A stretch of 64,000 bases of DNA, taken from contig CANMEQ010000003.1 in assembly GCA_947497065.1 (NCBI GenBank), positions 248,001 to 312,000 on the forward strand, given 5' to 3'. Both the position numbers and the translations under genes were made by a program. Of this stretch, positions 33,117 through 41,798 are shown piece by piece (positions within the stretch are counted from its first letter, which is position 1; every line of letters begins with the position of its first letter). The notes beneath the pieces are model-generated. The model did no database searches, was not told the DNA's origin, and saw nothing but the letters and a program-made list of their open reading frames with translations. This stretch comes from an uncultured Paracoccaceae bacterium (lineage in GTDB: Bacteria > Pseudomonadota > Alphaproteobacteria > Rhodobacterales > Rhodobacteraceae).

Positions 33117-35981
33117 TTACACGCCCTCCTGCAGGTCGACATCTCGTGAGGGGTCAATGTCCATAGGTTCGTCAGGGTCCTTAACATGTGCCCTGCGCGC
33201 AAGGCGTGAGTAGCTCTCGAGCGACAGCATCACCGCGCCCACAACGGCCAAGAATACTCCAACGTCAAACAAGGCGGCAGTGGCCAGTTCAAATTTCTCA
33301 AACGGCGGAATGCGAACGTAGGTAAAGTCCGAAGTGAGGAACGGTTTGCTAAACAACCACGACCCGATGCCCGTCAGGCCAGCAATCAACACGCCCGTGC
33401 CGATGACGCCGTGATACGGGAAGCGCACGCGGTCTTGCGCCCAGCCGAAGCCCGACGCCATGTATTGCATCACCACGCCGATCGACACGATGAGACCCGC
33501 GATGAACCCACCGCCCGGCTCGTTGTGCCCCCGCAAGAAGACGTAAAAGCCAACCATCAAAACGACAGGCATCATCACCCGTGTCAGGATGACCATCATC
33601 ATCGGATGTTGCGTGCCCGACAGCGGTTTATCCGGCACACGGTTCAAAAGACGCGCCCGAACGGGGCCGTGCAGCAGGCTTTCGGTCAACGCGTAAATCA
33701 ACAGGGCCGCAATCCCCAGAACGATGATTTCACCAAAGGTATCGAACCCACGGAAGTCGACCAGAATAACGTTGACCACGTTCGTACCACCGCCCCCTTT
33801 GTAGGAATTGGCAAGGTGGAATTCGGAGATCGATGGATCAACAAAGTCGCGCAACAGGTAATGATAGGTCAACGCCGTCGCCGCCAGACCACCTGCAACC
33901 GCCACAACCCCATCGCGAAGGCGTCGCAAAGCAGAGCTTTCGACAGGCGTGCGGTTCGGCAAGAAATTTAACGCCAGCAACAGCAAGATGATTGTTACCA
34001 CCTCAACCGTGATCTGTGTCATCGCCAAATCAGGCGCGCTGAGGAAGACAAACCCGATCGACACCATCAGCCCGACAATCCCGATCAGGATCAGTGCCAT
34101 CAGACGGTTGTGATGCATGACCGCCAAACCGACGGTCGCCAGAACCAGCATGATCCAGCCCGCAACCTCGACCGCGCCAACAGGCTGAACACCGCGCGTG
34201 GCTGCGGCAATGGTGCCCGATGTCCACGCATGATAGCCGACGGCGACAACTACAACGGTCATGATCATCGCGTATCGGGTAAACGCGCCATTGTGCAGCG
34301 GATGGATCAACGCACGTGCGGCCGCAACAAAGCCTGCGATCACCGTGTCGAAGATCGTTTTTGCTTCGGGGCGCGGGGTGCTCTCCCAGAGGCGGGACAG
34401 CGGCTTGAAAAACGCCAACACGATCAAACCGCCCACAACCGCGATGATCGACATAAACAGCGCCGGCACCAAACCATGCCACAGTTTGATGTATTTCACT
34501 TCAAGCACAGCCGCGTCGCGGATCACGGCATTGGCAATCAGTTTGACGAAATCCTGTACCAAGAACGGTGCAACGCCGATCACAACAACCAGCACGGCCA
34601 AAATAGCGGGCGGCACCCACAGCCCTGCGCCGGGATCATGTGGTTTTGCAGGATAGCTGTCCGCCTCACGCTTGGGGCCAAGGAAGGTGTGACCAATTAG
34701 GCGGAAACAATAAGCGGCAGAAAACAGCGACCCGAATGTGGCCAATGCTGGCACCAACCATGTTGGGCCAAACAGATAGGTATGCTCCATCTCTTCGAGC
34801 ATCATTTCCTTCGACAAGAACCCGTTCAAAAACGGAATGCCCGCCATCGAGAGCGCCGCAATCATCGCGATCACGAAGGTGATCGGCATCAAATGGCGCA
34901 ACCCACCCAAGATACGGATGTCGCGGGTTTTGGTTTCATGGTCGATGATACCCGCCGACATGAAGAGGGCCGCTTTGAACGTCGCGTGGTTCATGATGTG
35001 GAACACCGCTGCGAACGCGCCAAAAGACGTGCCCGTGCCAAGCAGCATGGTGATCAAGCCCAAATGGGACACGGTTGAAAAGGCCAGCAAGGCTTTCAGG
35101 TCATGTTTGAACAGCGCAATCACGGCGCCCAAAACCATCGTGATCAAACCTGCGGTGGTGACAATATAGAACCATTCCGGCGTGCCGGACAAAACGGGCC
35201 ACATGCGGGCCATCAAGAAAATACCGGCCTTCACCATCGTCGCGGAGTGGAGATAGGCCGACACCGGCGTTGGCGCGGCCATGGCGTGGGGCAGCCAGAA
35301 ATGGAACGGGAATTGTGCCGACTTCGTAAAGGCGCCCAGCAAGATCAAAAGCAAGGCAGGCACATACATGGGGTCCGCTTGAATGGCCTCACGGTTTTGC
35401 AAAATCACCGACAGGTCGTAGGATCCGACGATATTGCCCAGCAGCAACATGCCACCAATCATCGCCAAACCACCCATGCCAGTCACGGTCAGCGCCATCC
35501 GCGCGCCCTGACGGCCAGCTTCCAGATGTTTCCAGTAGCCGATCAACAGGAACGACGACAGCGATGTCAGCTCCCAGAAAATCAACAGCAAAAGGATATT
35601 GTCAGACAGAACGATGCCCACCATCGCACCTTGGAACAACAACAAATACGTGAAAAATTCGCCCATGTTGTCTTCGCGGGCCAAATAGAAACGTCCGTAA
35701 ACGATGATCAACAGGCCAATGCCCAAAATCAGCGTCGCGAAGAAAAAGCCCAGCCCATCCAACATCAGGGTGACATTCAGCCCCAGTTGCGGGAACCAAT
35801 TGAACCCCGTTTGAACGATCTCTCCGGCAAGGACCGCTGGTAAATTCGTCAAAAGGCCAATGAATGCGATCAGCGTTACGGTGAACGTGACGCCGCCAAC
35901 GGCCTGACGGCCCGCTGAATTCATCAAACCGGGAAGAAGTGCGCCCAAAAAGGGCAAAGCAACGATCAGAAAGAGGGACAC
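33117..35981 (-). CDS. mnhA: Mrp-type antiporter subunit A with fused B domain
   Basis: A 954-residue protein. The first ~520 residues are the NuoL-like channel (GFNWFPQLGLNVTLMLDGLGFFFATLI; FPFHFWLPHAMAAPTPVSAYLHSATMVKAGIFLMARMWPVL). A MrpA-specific middle part follows. The last ~140 residues correspond to MrpB (TRVMMPVVLMVGFYVFLRGHNEPGGGFIAGLIV). This is the fused A/B form of the six-gene Mrp systems. GTG 35981 is chosen as start: GGAG lies 5-6 bases upstream and the protein then begins VSLFLIVALPFLGALLPG as in homologues. An in-frame ATG 93 bases upstream has no such support. Confidence 0.94.
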   Translation of the reverse strand: MSLFLIVALPFLGALLPGLMNSAGRQAVGGVTFTVTLIAFIGLLTNLPAVLAGEIVQTGFNWFPQLGLNVTLMLDGLGFFFATLILGIGLLIIVYGRFYLAREDNMGEFFTYLLLFQGAMVGIVLSDNILLLLIFWELTSLSSFLLIGYWKHLEAGRQGARMALTVTGMGGLAMIGGMLLLGNIVGSYDLSVILQNREAIQADPMYVPALLLILLGAFTKSAQFPFHFWLPHAMAAPTPVSAYLHSATMVKAGIFLMARMWPVLSGTPEWFYIVTTAGLITMVLGAVIALFKHDLKALLAFSTVSHLGLITMLLGTGTSFGAFAAVFHIMNHATFKAALFMSAGIIDHETKTRDIRILGGLRHLMPITFVIAMIAALSMAGIPFLNGFLSKEMMLEEMEHTYLFGPTWLVPALATFGSLFSAAYCFRLIGHTFLGPKREADSYPAKPHDPGAGLWVPPAILAVLVVVIGVAPFLVQDFVKLIANAVIRDAAVLEVKYIKLWHGLVPALFMSIIAVVGGLIVLAFFKPLSRLWESTPRPEAKTIFDTVIAGFVAAARALIHPLHNGAFTRYAMIMTVVVVAVGYHAWTSGTIAAATRGVQPVGAVEVAGWIMLVLATVGLAVMHHNRLMALILIGIVGLMVSIGFVFLSAPDLAMTQITVEVVTIILLLLALNFLPNRTPVESSALRRLRDGVVAVAGGLAATALTYHYLLRDFVDPSISEFHLANSYKGGGGTNVVNVILVDFRGFDTFGEIIVLGIAALLIYALTESLLHGPVRARLLNRVPDKPLSGTQHPMMMVILTRVMMPVVLMVGFYVFLRGHNEPGGGFIAGLIVSIGVVMQYMASGFGWAQDRVRFPYHGVIGTGVLIAGLTGIGSWLFSKPFLTSDFTYVRIPPFEKFELATAALFDVGVFLAVVGAVMLSLESYSRLARRAHVKDPDEPMDIDPSRDVDLQEGV

Positions 35982-36008
35982 GCGAACTCCAGATCCTTGG
36001 GGCCAAGA

Positions 36009-36061
36009 TTGAGGCCAAAAATTATTTAGCCCTATTTGGATAAGAATTAGAGCGGCCTCAA
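36009..36061. promoter_or_regulatory. Inverted repeat in the mnhA leader
   Basis: TTGAGGCC at 36009-36016 and GGCCTCAA at 36054-36061 are exact inverted repeats around a 37-base AT-rich core, 28 bases upstream of the mnhA GTG. It could fold in the leader RNA or be an operator around the promoter. No regulator is identified. Confidence 0.35.
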
Positions 36062-36134
36062 GAGAAACCGACAAAAATCGTCATAAAACGCGCTGTTTTG
36101 AAGCACGAAGCCGTCAGCGTGCCCCCAAGGTCCG

Positions 36135-36419
36135 CTAGATTCCCTCGACAAACTTGTAGTCACGCTCAGAAACCGGCAGCGCGTAGGATAGCGCTTCTTG
36201 ATACTCGGGGCTGTGATAGAAGGTTTGCGCTGTCTCCATATCATCGAACCGAATAATCACACAGCGCGCGCGGGATGTGCCTTCTTTCACCTCGACCTTA
36301 CCGCCCCGCGCCAAGAATGTGCCGTTGTATTTGGCGACAGCAGGCCCCGCCAATTCGGCGTATTTCGCGTATTCATCGGCATCATTTACGTCCACTTGGA
36401 CAATCGCATAGGTCGCCAT
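36135..36419 (-). CDS. DUF1330 domain protein
   Basis: A 94-residue dimeric alpha-beta barrel protein of the DUF1330 family: MATYAIVQVDVNDADEYAKY at the start, GTFLARGGKVEVKEG in the middle, CVIIRFDDMETAQTFYHSPEYQEAL near residues 53-77. Family proteins resemble the antibiotic-biosynthesis monooxygenase/Dabb fold, but no reaction is established to my knowledge. GGAGAG lies 7 bases upstream. It diverges from preT across a 175-base gap that holds a RutR-like site, so it may belong to the pyrimidine regulon. Confidence 0.9.
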   Translation of the reverse strand: MATYAIVQVDVNDADEYAKYAELAGPAVAKYNGTFLARGGKVEVKEGTSRARCVIIRFDDMETAQTFYHSPEYQEALSYALPVSERDYKFVEGI

Positions 36420-36529
36420 TTAAGGTCTCTCCGGTTTGGTTTTGTTCAATTTCTGCCCGCATCTTAGGCAAAGACGCCATGCGGTCCATCGAAACCTAAG
36501 CAAATTCCACCAATCCACACCAACAAAAA

Positions 36530-36547
36530 TTTTACCGTTTGATAAAA
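36530..36547. promoter_or_regulatory. Degenerate RutR-like site between DUF1330 gene and preT
   Basis: TTTTACCGTTTGATAAAA matches the strong RutR operator at 40497-40514 in 13 of 18 positions and keeps the TTT-ACC...AAA framework. It is 47 bases upstream of preT. This is a weaker candidate, supported mainly by gene context. Confidence 0.4.
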
Positions 36548-36594
36548 AAATATTCTGTGCCAAGGTAATTGCAGCAACGACAAGTGGAGCCAAC

Positions 36595-37929
36595 ATGAAC
36601 TCGCCCTTCACCCCCGGCATTGCCGCCCAGCGCCTCGACGCTGATGCGCTGTCCGAAAACTTCGCCGACCTGCATGCGCCGCTGACGGCCCACGAAGCCG
36701 CCGTCGCAGCAGATCGCTGTTATTTCTGTCACGATGCGCCGTGCACCACGGCCTGCCCGACGGACATCGATATTCCAATGTTCATCCGTCAAATCGCCAC
36801 CGACACCCCAGAGGCTGCGGCGAAGACGATTTTCGACATGAACATCCTCGGCGGCATGTGCGCCCGCGTCTGCCCCACGGAAGAGCTGTGCGAACAGGCC
36901 TGCGTGCGCGAAATGGCCGAAGGCAAACCTGTTGAAATCGGTCGCTTGCAACGGTTCGCGACGGACACCGTGATGGAGAAAGGCGTCATGCCATTCACCC
37001 GCGCAGAACCGACTGGTAAAAAAGTGGCTGTCGTCGGCGCGGGCCCCGCAGGTCTGTCGTGCGCACACCGTCTGGCGATGTTGGGCCATGACGTCACGAT
37101 TTATGATGCGAAGGACAAGGCAGGCGGCCTGAACGAATTCGGCATCGCCGCCTATAAATCTACCGATGATTTCGCCGCCAAAGAGGTTGAATGGCTGTGC
37201 ACCATCGGCGGGATTGAGATTAAAACGGGGATGGCGCTCGGGGCCGCGTTGAAAATCGACGATCTGGTCGGCTGTTTTGAGGCTGTGTTCTTGTCCGTCG
37301 GTTTGGGGGGCGTAAATGCCTTGGCGATCGATGGCGACGATAAAGACGGCGTCGATGATGCCGTATCTTTCATCGAAGACCTGCGTCAGGCAGATGATCT
37401 GGCCGCCCTCCCCGTTGGGCGCAACGTGGTTGTGATCGGGGGCGGGATGACGGCGGTGGATGCTGCCGTGCAATCCAAGCTCCTCGGCGCAGACAATGTG
37501 ACCATCGCATACCGTCGTGGTCGCGACGCCATGTCAGCCAGCCGCTACGAGCAAGACTTGGCGGCCTCCAGCGGTGTGAAGCTGTTGTTCAATGTGCGCC
37601 CTGTGGAAATCCACGGCAACGGCACCGCCCGCGCGATTGAGCTGGAATACACAGAAACCAAAGGGGGCTCCCTCGTTGGCACCGGCGAAAAAATCCACCT
37701 GCCCGCCGATCAAGTGTTCCGCGCGATTGGCCAGACGTTGACGACGGATGGCGGCCTGAAGCTTGAAGGGCGCAAGATTGCGGTCTCGGAGGCCGGGCGC
37801 ACCAGCCGCAGCGGCGTTTGGGCCGGCGGTGATTGCGCCTCAGGCGGCGACGATCTGACGGTGACAGCGGTCGCGGAAGGGCGCGATGCTGCAATGGATA
37901 TTCATGCAACCTTGATGGAGGGCGCGTAA
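36595..37929 (+). CDS. preT: NAD-dependent dihydropyrimidine dehydrogenase subunit PreT
   Basis: A 444-residue flavin/Fe-S subunit. Cysteines in DRCYFCHDAPCTTACPTDIDIPMFI (residues about 41-65) and CARVCPTEELCEQACV (about 89-104) bind two [4Fe-4S] clusters. The FAD motif KKVAVVGAGPAGLSCAHRLAMLG begins near residue 142 and the NAD motif NVVVIGGGMTAVDAA near 277. With PreA it reduces uracil and thymine using NADH. It starts downstream of a GTGGAG ribosome site and ends 1 base before preA. Confidence 0.95.
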   Translation: MNSPFTPGIAAQRLDADALSENFADLHAPLTAHEAAVAADRCYFCHDAPCTTACPTDIDIPMFIRQIATDTPEAAAKTIFDMNILGGMCARVCPTEELCEQACVREMAEGKPVEIGRLQRFATDTVMEKGVMPFTRAEPTGKKVAVVGAGPAGLSCAHRLAMLGHDVTIYDAKDKAGGLNEFGIAAYKSTDDFAAKEVEWLCTIGGIEIKTGMALGAALKIDDLVGCFEAVFLSVGLGGVNALAIDGDDKDGVDDAVSFIEDLRQADDLAALPVGRNVVVIGGGMTAVDAAVQSKLLGADNVTIAYRRGRDAMSASRYEQDLAASSGVKLLFNVRPVEIHGNGTARAIELEYTETKGGSLVGTGEKIHLPADQVFRAIGQTLTTDGGLKLEGRKIAVSEAGRTSRSGVWAGGDCASGGDDLTVTAVAEGRDAAMDIHATLMEGA

Positions 37930-37930
37930 C

Positions 37931-39235
37931 ATGGCCGATCTCACAACAGACTTTCTTGGCATCAAAAGCCCGAACCCATTTTGGCTGGCCTCCGCGCCAC
38001 CCACCGACAAAGAATACAACGTCCGCCGCGCGTTCGAAGCGGGCTGGGGCGGGGTCGTTTGGAAAACGCTTGGCGCCGAAGGCCCGCCAGTGGTCAACGT
38101 CAATGGCCCACGTTACGGCGTGATTTACGGCGCCGACCGCCGCGTGATGGGGATCAACAATATTGAATTAATCACCGATCGCGACCTGTACACCAACCTC
38201 GAAGAAATCAAACGTGTCAAAGCCGATTATCCGGATCGTGCCGTCATCGTGTCCATCATGGTGCCGTGCGAAGAGGAAGCGTGGAAAGCCATTTTGCCCC
38301 TCGTGGAAGAAACCGGCGCAGATGGGATCGAGCTGAACTTTGGCTGCCCGCACGGGATGGCCGAACGCGGCATGGGCAGCGCCGTAGGCCAGGTGCCTGA
38401 GTACATCGAAATGGTCACACGGTGGTGCAAACAGTACTACTCCAAACCCGTGATCGTAAAACTGACACCCAACATTACAGACATCCGCAAACCTGCGGCG
38501 GCGGCGATGCGGGGCGGGGCTGATGCGGTGAGCTTGATCAACACGATCAACTCGATCACCTCTGTGAACCTCGATACGATGTCGCCAGAGCCTTCAATCG
38601 ATGGCAAAGGCACCCACGGGGGCTACTGCGGACCAGCGGTGAAACCGATTGCCATGTCAATGGTCAGTGAAATCGCCCGTGACCCGGAAACCCACGGCTT
38701 GCCTATTTCCGGCATCGGCGGCGTGACGACATGGCGCGATGCAGCTGAATATATCACCATGGGTTGCGGCAACGTGCAGGTTTGTACAGCAGCCATGACC
38801 TATGGGTTTAAGATTGTTCAGGAAATGATCAGCGGCCTGTCACAGTGGATGGATGAAAAAGGCCATACCTCTATTCAAGACTTTATGGGCGCGGCCGTGC
38901 CCAACACGACCGATTGGCAGTACCTGAACCTCAATTACGTGGCCAAGGCGCAGATCAATCAAGACGACTGTATTTCCTGCGGTCGATGCTATGCCGCCTG
39001 CGAAGACACCTCACACCAAGCGATTGCCATGTCAGAAGACCGGACATTTACAGTCATCGACGAGGAATGCGTGGCTTGTAACCTGTGTGTCGATGTCTGC
39101 CCTGTCGAGGATTGTATCTCGATGGTCGCGCTGGCCCCCGGCACAACCGATCCGCGCACTGGGAAGGTGGTCGAGGCAGATTATGCCAACTGGACGACCC
39201 ACCCGAACAATCCATCAGCGCAGGCGGCCGAATAG
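37931..39235 (+). CDS. preA: NAD-dependent dihydropyrimidine dehydrogenase subunit PreA
   Basis: A 434-residue FMN subunit with a dihydroorotate-dehydrogenase-like barrel. GIKSPNPFWLASAPPTDKEYNVRRAFEAGWGGVVWKT is at the N-terminus. The catalytic Cys is in LNFGCPHGMAERGMG near residue 138. A C-terminal ferredoxin domain has two 4Fe-4S motifs (CISCGRCYAACEDT near 348 and CVACNLCVDVCPVEDC near 381). It is the first enzyme of reductive pyrimidine catabolism, paired with preT. A hairpin overlaps its stop. Confidence 0.96.
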   Translation: MADLTTDFLGIKSPNPFWLASAPPTDKEYNVRRAFEAGWGGVVWKTLGAEGPPVVNVNGPRYGVIYGADRRVMGINNIELITDRDLYTNLEEIKRVKADYPDRAVIVSIMVPCEEEAWKAILPLVEETGADGIELNFGCPHGMAERGMGSAVGQVPEYIEMVTRWCKQYYSKPVIVKLTPNITDIRKPAAAAMRGGADAVSLINTINSITSVNLDTMSPEPSIDGKGTHGGYCGPAVKPIAMSMVSEIARDPETHGLPISGIGGVTTWRDAAEYITMGCGNVQVCTAAMTYGFKIVQEMISGLSQWMDEKGHTSIQDFMGAAVPNTTDWQYLNLNYVAKAQINQDDCISCGRCYAACEDTSHQAIAMSEDRTFTVIDEECVACNLCVDVCPVEDCISMVALAPGTTDPRTGKVVEADYANWTTHPNNPSAQAAE

Positions 39236-39242
39236 GCCGCCT
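39222..39242 (+). terminator. Hairpin across the preA stop codon
   Basis: An 8-bp GC stem (AGGCGGCC at 39222-39229 with GGCCGCCT at 39235-39242, 5-base loop) spans the TAG stop. No T-run follows, so it is only a possible terminator or 3' end stabiliser between convergent genes. Confidence 0.4.
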
Positions 39243-39251
39243 ACCCTAGGT

Positions 39252-39611
39252 TTAGATCGCTGTTTCAGCGTCACGTTCTGCAGGCGTCAGTGGGTCAACA
39301 CCCGCTGGCGCTTCGGCATAATTGGCAGGGCTTACGCCACCCGCAGCATCATCTTCCCCACCTGAGATATTGAACAAAATGCTGATGTCAGCTGGCGCTG
39401 CGACCACACGGTCAATCATGGCTTGATTGGCATAGGCCTCTTGCGCAGCAGAGGAGCTGTTTGCAACCTCGCTGGCCGATGCCCTTTCCGAAGGTAAAAA
39501 AGTTAGGTTGACGTTTGAACTGGAAGAAGGCTCTTCGGATTGAGATTGATCGTTTTGCGAGGCACTAAGCGTGAACACAGGGGCTACAGCCGAAATAGCT
39601 GAAAAAGTCGT
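39252..39611 (-). CDS. Ser-rich small hypothetical protein with apparent ACG start
   Basis: An open frame of 119 codons if read from ACG at 39611-39609, which follows AAAGGA by 6 bases. The first canonical start (GTG 39578) has no ribosome site and lies inside a hydrophobic N-terminal stretch that reads TTFSAISAVAPVFTLSASQN. The middle is Ser/Glu-rich; the C-terminal half has MIDRVVAAPADISILFNISG and PAGVDPLTPAERDAETAI. No family is recognised. The ACG could be a mutated ATG (a decaying gene) or a true weak start. It is convergent with preA and lies downstream of a structured leader. Confidence 0.5.
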   Translation of the reverse strand, partial: TTFSAISAVAPVFTLSASQNDQSQSEEPSSSSNVNLTFLPSERASASEVANSSSAAQEAYANQAMIDRVVAAPADISILFNISGGEDDAAGGVSPANYAEAPAGVDPLTPAERDAETAI

Positions 39612-39675
39612 TTAGGTTCCTTTATTGGTGGTGCCGCCTGCCTGAAACAGGCGATACCTCGTAGCCCCACACCAC
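39580..39675 (-). promoter_or_regulatory. Structured leader of the Ser-rich ORF
   Basis: On the minus strand an outer stem (GTGGTG, 39675-39670, with CACCAC, 39633-39628) encloses an inner stem (CGCCTG, 39653-39648, with CAGGCG, 39640-39635). Within the outer loop GGGGCTAC (39668-39661) is exactly complementary to GTAGCCCC (39587-39580), just before GTG 39578. This is a pseudoknot-like or alternative pairing that could mask early coding sequence. It matches no RNA class I recognise. Confidence 0.35.
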
Positions 39676-39772
39676 GTATACTCTACCCCCAGAACCCGTG
39701 TTTGTTTCTAAAAACCGTTTTCAAAAGTTAACGATTTAAATTGCTATTAATTTCGTTGAAACCTTGTTCGGA

Positions 39773-40375
39773 TCAAACCGACAGCATCTGCCGCAGCATA
39801 TCGTCAAGGTGTCGTTCGGCGGAGTCGAACGGATCAACATCCCCCATAATCGCGCGCACCTGCACATCAAAATCGGCGTAGTGCTGCGTCACGGCCCAAA
39901 TTGTGAATACCAGATGATAGGGGTTCACAGGCCGGATCCGCCCCGCCTCTGCCCAGCCATTGATCACGTCACTTACTTCTTCAACCAAAGCACGCAACTC
40001 ACCCTTCAGAACATCGCCAATACGTGGCGCGCCTTGAATGATTTCGTTGGCAAACAGACGGCTTTCTTTCGGGTAGTGCTGAGACATGTCCAATTTGCGC
40101 TTGGCATAGGCCATCAGCTCTTCAACAGGGTCCCCGTCGCGGTCCAATGCCTTGAGCGGCTCAAGCCAATCTTCCAAAAGCTGCGCCAACAATGCGGTGT
40201 AAATCGCCTCCTTTGAGGGGAAATAATACAGCAAATTTGGCTTCGACAGGCCTGCTTTTGTCGCCACCTGATCAATCGTCGAGCCGCGAAACCCGAACTG
40301 GGAAAAAACATCCAAACCCGCTTCAAGAATCGCAGCTTGGTTTTTCTTTTGAATCCGCGTGCCCGATTTGGCCAT
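39773..40375 (-). CDS. rutR: TetR-family pyrimidine regulator RutR
   Basis: A 200-residue TetR regulator. The HTH is in residues about 10-58 (AAILEAGLDVFSQFGFRGSTIDQVATKAGLSKPNLLYYFPSKEAIY). The C-terminal domain matches RutR (RLFANEIIQGAP near 105; GRIRPVNPYHLVFTIWAVTQHYADF near 145). RutR responds to uracil/thymine and binds TTGACCA-N2-TGGTCAA. An exact such site lies at 40497-40514, 121 bases upstream of its own start and before the divergent amidohydrolase gene. Start 40375 gives normal family length. Confidence 0.9.
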   Translation of the reverse strand: MAKSGTRIQKKNQAAILEAGLDVFSQFGFRGSTIDQVATKAGLSKPNLLYYFPSKEAIYTALLAQLLEDWLEPLKALDRDGDPVEELMAYAKRKLDMSQHYPKESRLFANEIIQGAPRIGDVLKGELRALVEEVSDVINGWAEAGRIRPVNPYHLVFTIWAVTQHYADFDVQVRAIMGDVDPFDSAERHLDDMLRQMLSV

Positions 40376-40496
40376 AGAGTATTTTCCACAATGATTACGT
40401 TTTAGGCACAACCCATCTGACACGCCCCGTTTGTCGGCACATTGCACAAGGGTTAAGCAAATTCCTTGACTGACTACGCACCTCTGTTAGCGTTGC

Positions 40497-40514
40497 TTTG
40501 ACCAGTTGGTCAAA
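40497..40514. promoter_or_regulatory. rutR box: RutR operator
   Basis: TTTGACCAGTTGGTCAAA contains the complete RutR consensus TTGACCA-N2-TGGTCAA; the only asymmetry is the 2-base centre. It is in the 165-base gap between rutR (minus) and the N-carbamoyl-beta-alanine amidohydrolase gene (plus), 26 bases before the latter start, consistent with repression of the catabolic operon and possible autoregulation. Confidence 0.88.
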
Positions 40515-40540
40515 TATTGCACGCCAGACAGGAGATCGTC

Positions 40541-41794
40541 ATGCCAGCAGCCGGTGAAAACCTTCGTATCAATGGCCCCCGTTTGTGGGAAAGCCTGATG
40601 GACATGGCGAAGATAGGCCCCGGCGTCGCCGGTGGCAACAACCGCCAGACCTTAACCGACGCAGATAGCGAAGGGCGTCATCTTTTTCAGTCATGGTGCG
40701 AAGCCGCCGGGATGACCATGGGTGTCGACGAGATCGGCAATATGTTCGCCCGCCGCGAGGGCACAGACCCCGATGCCCTGCCCGTATATGTGGGCAGCCA
40801 TTTGGACACCCAGCCAACGGGCGGCAAATTTGACGGTATTCTGGGGGTCTTGGGCGGATTGGAAATGATCCGCACGATGAACGATCTGGATATCAAAACA
40901 AAACACCCGATCGTTGTGACAAACTGGACCAACGAGGAAGGCACGCGGTTCGCACCTGCCATGCTGGCGTCTGGCGTTTTTGCGGGCAAGCACACTTTGG
41001 ACTGGGCGTTTGACCGCGTCGATGCGGACGGCAAGACCTTTGGCGAAGAGCTGGAGCGGATCGGCTGGAAGGGCGACGAAAAGGTCGGCGATCGCAAGAT
41101 GCATGCGATGTTTGAATTGCACATCGAACAGGGCCCGATCCTTGAAGCCGAAGGAAAAGACATTGGCGTTGTGACCCACGGGCAAGGCCTGCGCTGGATC
41201 GAATGCACCGTGACCGGCAAAGAAAGCCACACAGGATCGACCCCCATGCACATGCGCAAAAACGCGGGGCGCGGTTTGGCATTGGTGACCGAGCTGGTGC
41301 ATGAGATTGCGATGAAAAACCAACCCAACGCGGTGGGTGCAATCGGCCATATCGACATTTACCCAAACAGCCGCAACGTGATCCCCGGCAAAGCGGTCTT
41401 CACCGTCGACATGCGCACACATCTTTTGGACAAGCTGGACGCGATGGTGGCGGAATTCAACGCCCGCGCGCCGAAACTGTGCGAAGACATTGGGCTGGAA
41501 TTTTCTTGCGAGATCGTCGGCCAGTTTGATCCGCCCGCCTTTGATGAAGGCTGCGTCACTGCGGTGCGCAATGCGGCTGAAACGCTCGGCTACTCGCACA
41601 TGGACATTGTGTCAGGGGCGGGCCACGACGCCTGTTGGATCAACGACCTCTACCCGACGGCCATGATCATGTGCCCCTGTGTGGATGGATTGTCCCACCA
41701 CGAGGCAGAAGAGATCAGCCCGGAATGGGCCGCAGCAGGTGCAGATGTTCTGTTGCATGCTGTTTTGGAGACGGCACAGGTTGTCGGCGCGTGA
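40541..41794 (+). CDS. pydC: N-carbamoyl-beta-alanine amidohydrolase (M20-type beta-ureidopropionase)
   Basis: A 417-residue M20-family Zn/Mn hydrolase starting MPAAGENLRINGPRLWESLM. Metal ligands are visible in VGSHLDTQPTGGKFDG near residue 87, NEEGTRF near 130 and the MFELHIEQGPILE segment near 190; GHDACW and SHHEAE are near the C-terminus. This family includes allantoate and N-carbamoyl amino acid amidohydrolases. Adjacency to dihydropyrimidinase and preTA indicates the third step of reductive pyrimidine catabolism. AGGAGA precedes the start; a RutR operator is just upstream. Confidence 0.88.
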   Translation: MPAAGENLRINGPRLWESLMDMAKIGPGVAGGNNRQTLTDADSEGRHLFQSWCEAAGMTMGVDEIGNMFARREGTDPDALPVYVGSHLDTQPTGGKFDGILGVLGGLEMIRTMNDLDIKTKHPIVVTNWTNEEGTRFAPAMLASGVFAGKHTLDWAFDRVDADGKTFGEELERIGWKGDEKVGDRKMHAMFELHIEQGPILEAEGKDIGVVTHGQGLRWIECTVTGKESHTGSTPMHMRKNAGRGLALVTELVHEIAMKNQPNAVGAIGHIDIYPNSRNVIPGKAVFTVDMRTHLLDKLDAMVAEFNARAPKLCEDIGLEFSCEIVGQFDPPAFDEGCVTAVRNAAETLGYSHMDIVSGAGHDACWINDLYPTAMIMCPCVDGLSHHEAEEISPEWAAAGADVLLHAVLETAQVVGA

Positions 41795-41798
41795 AATA

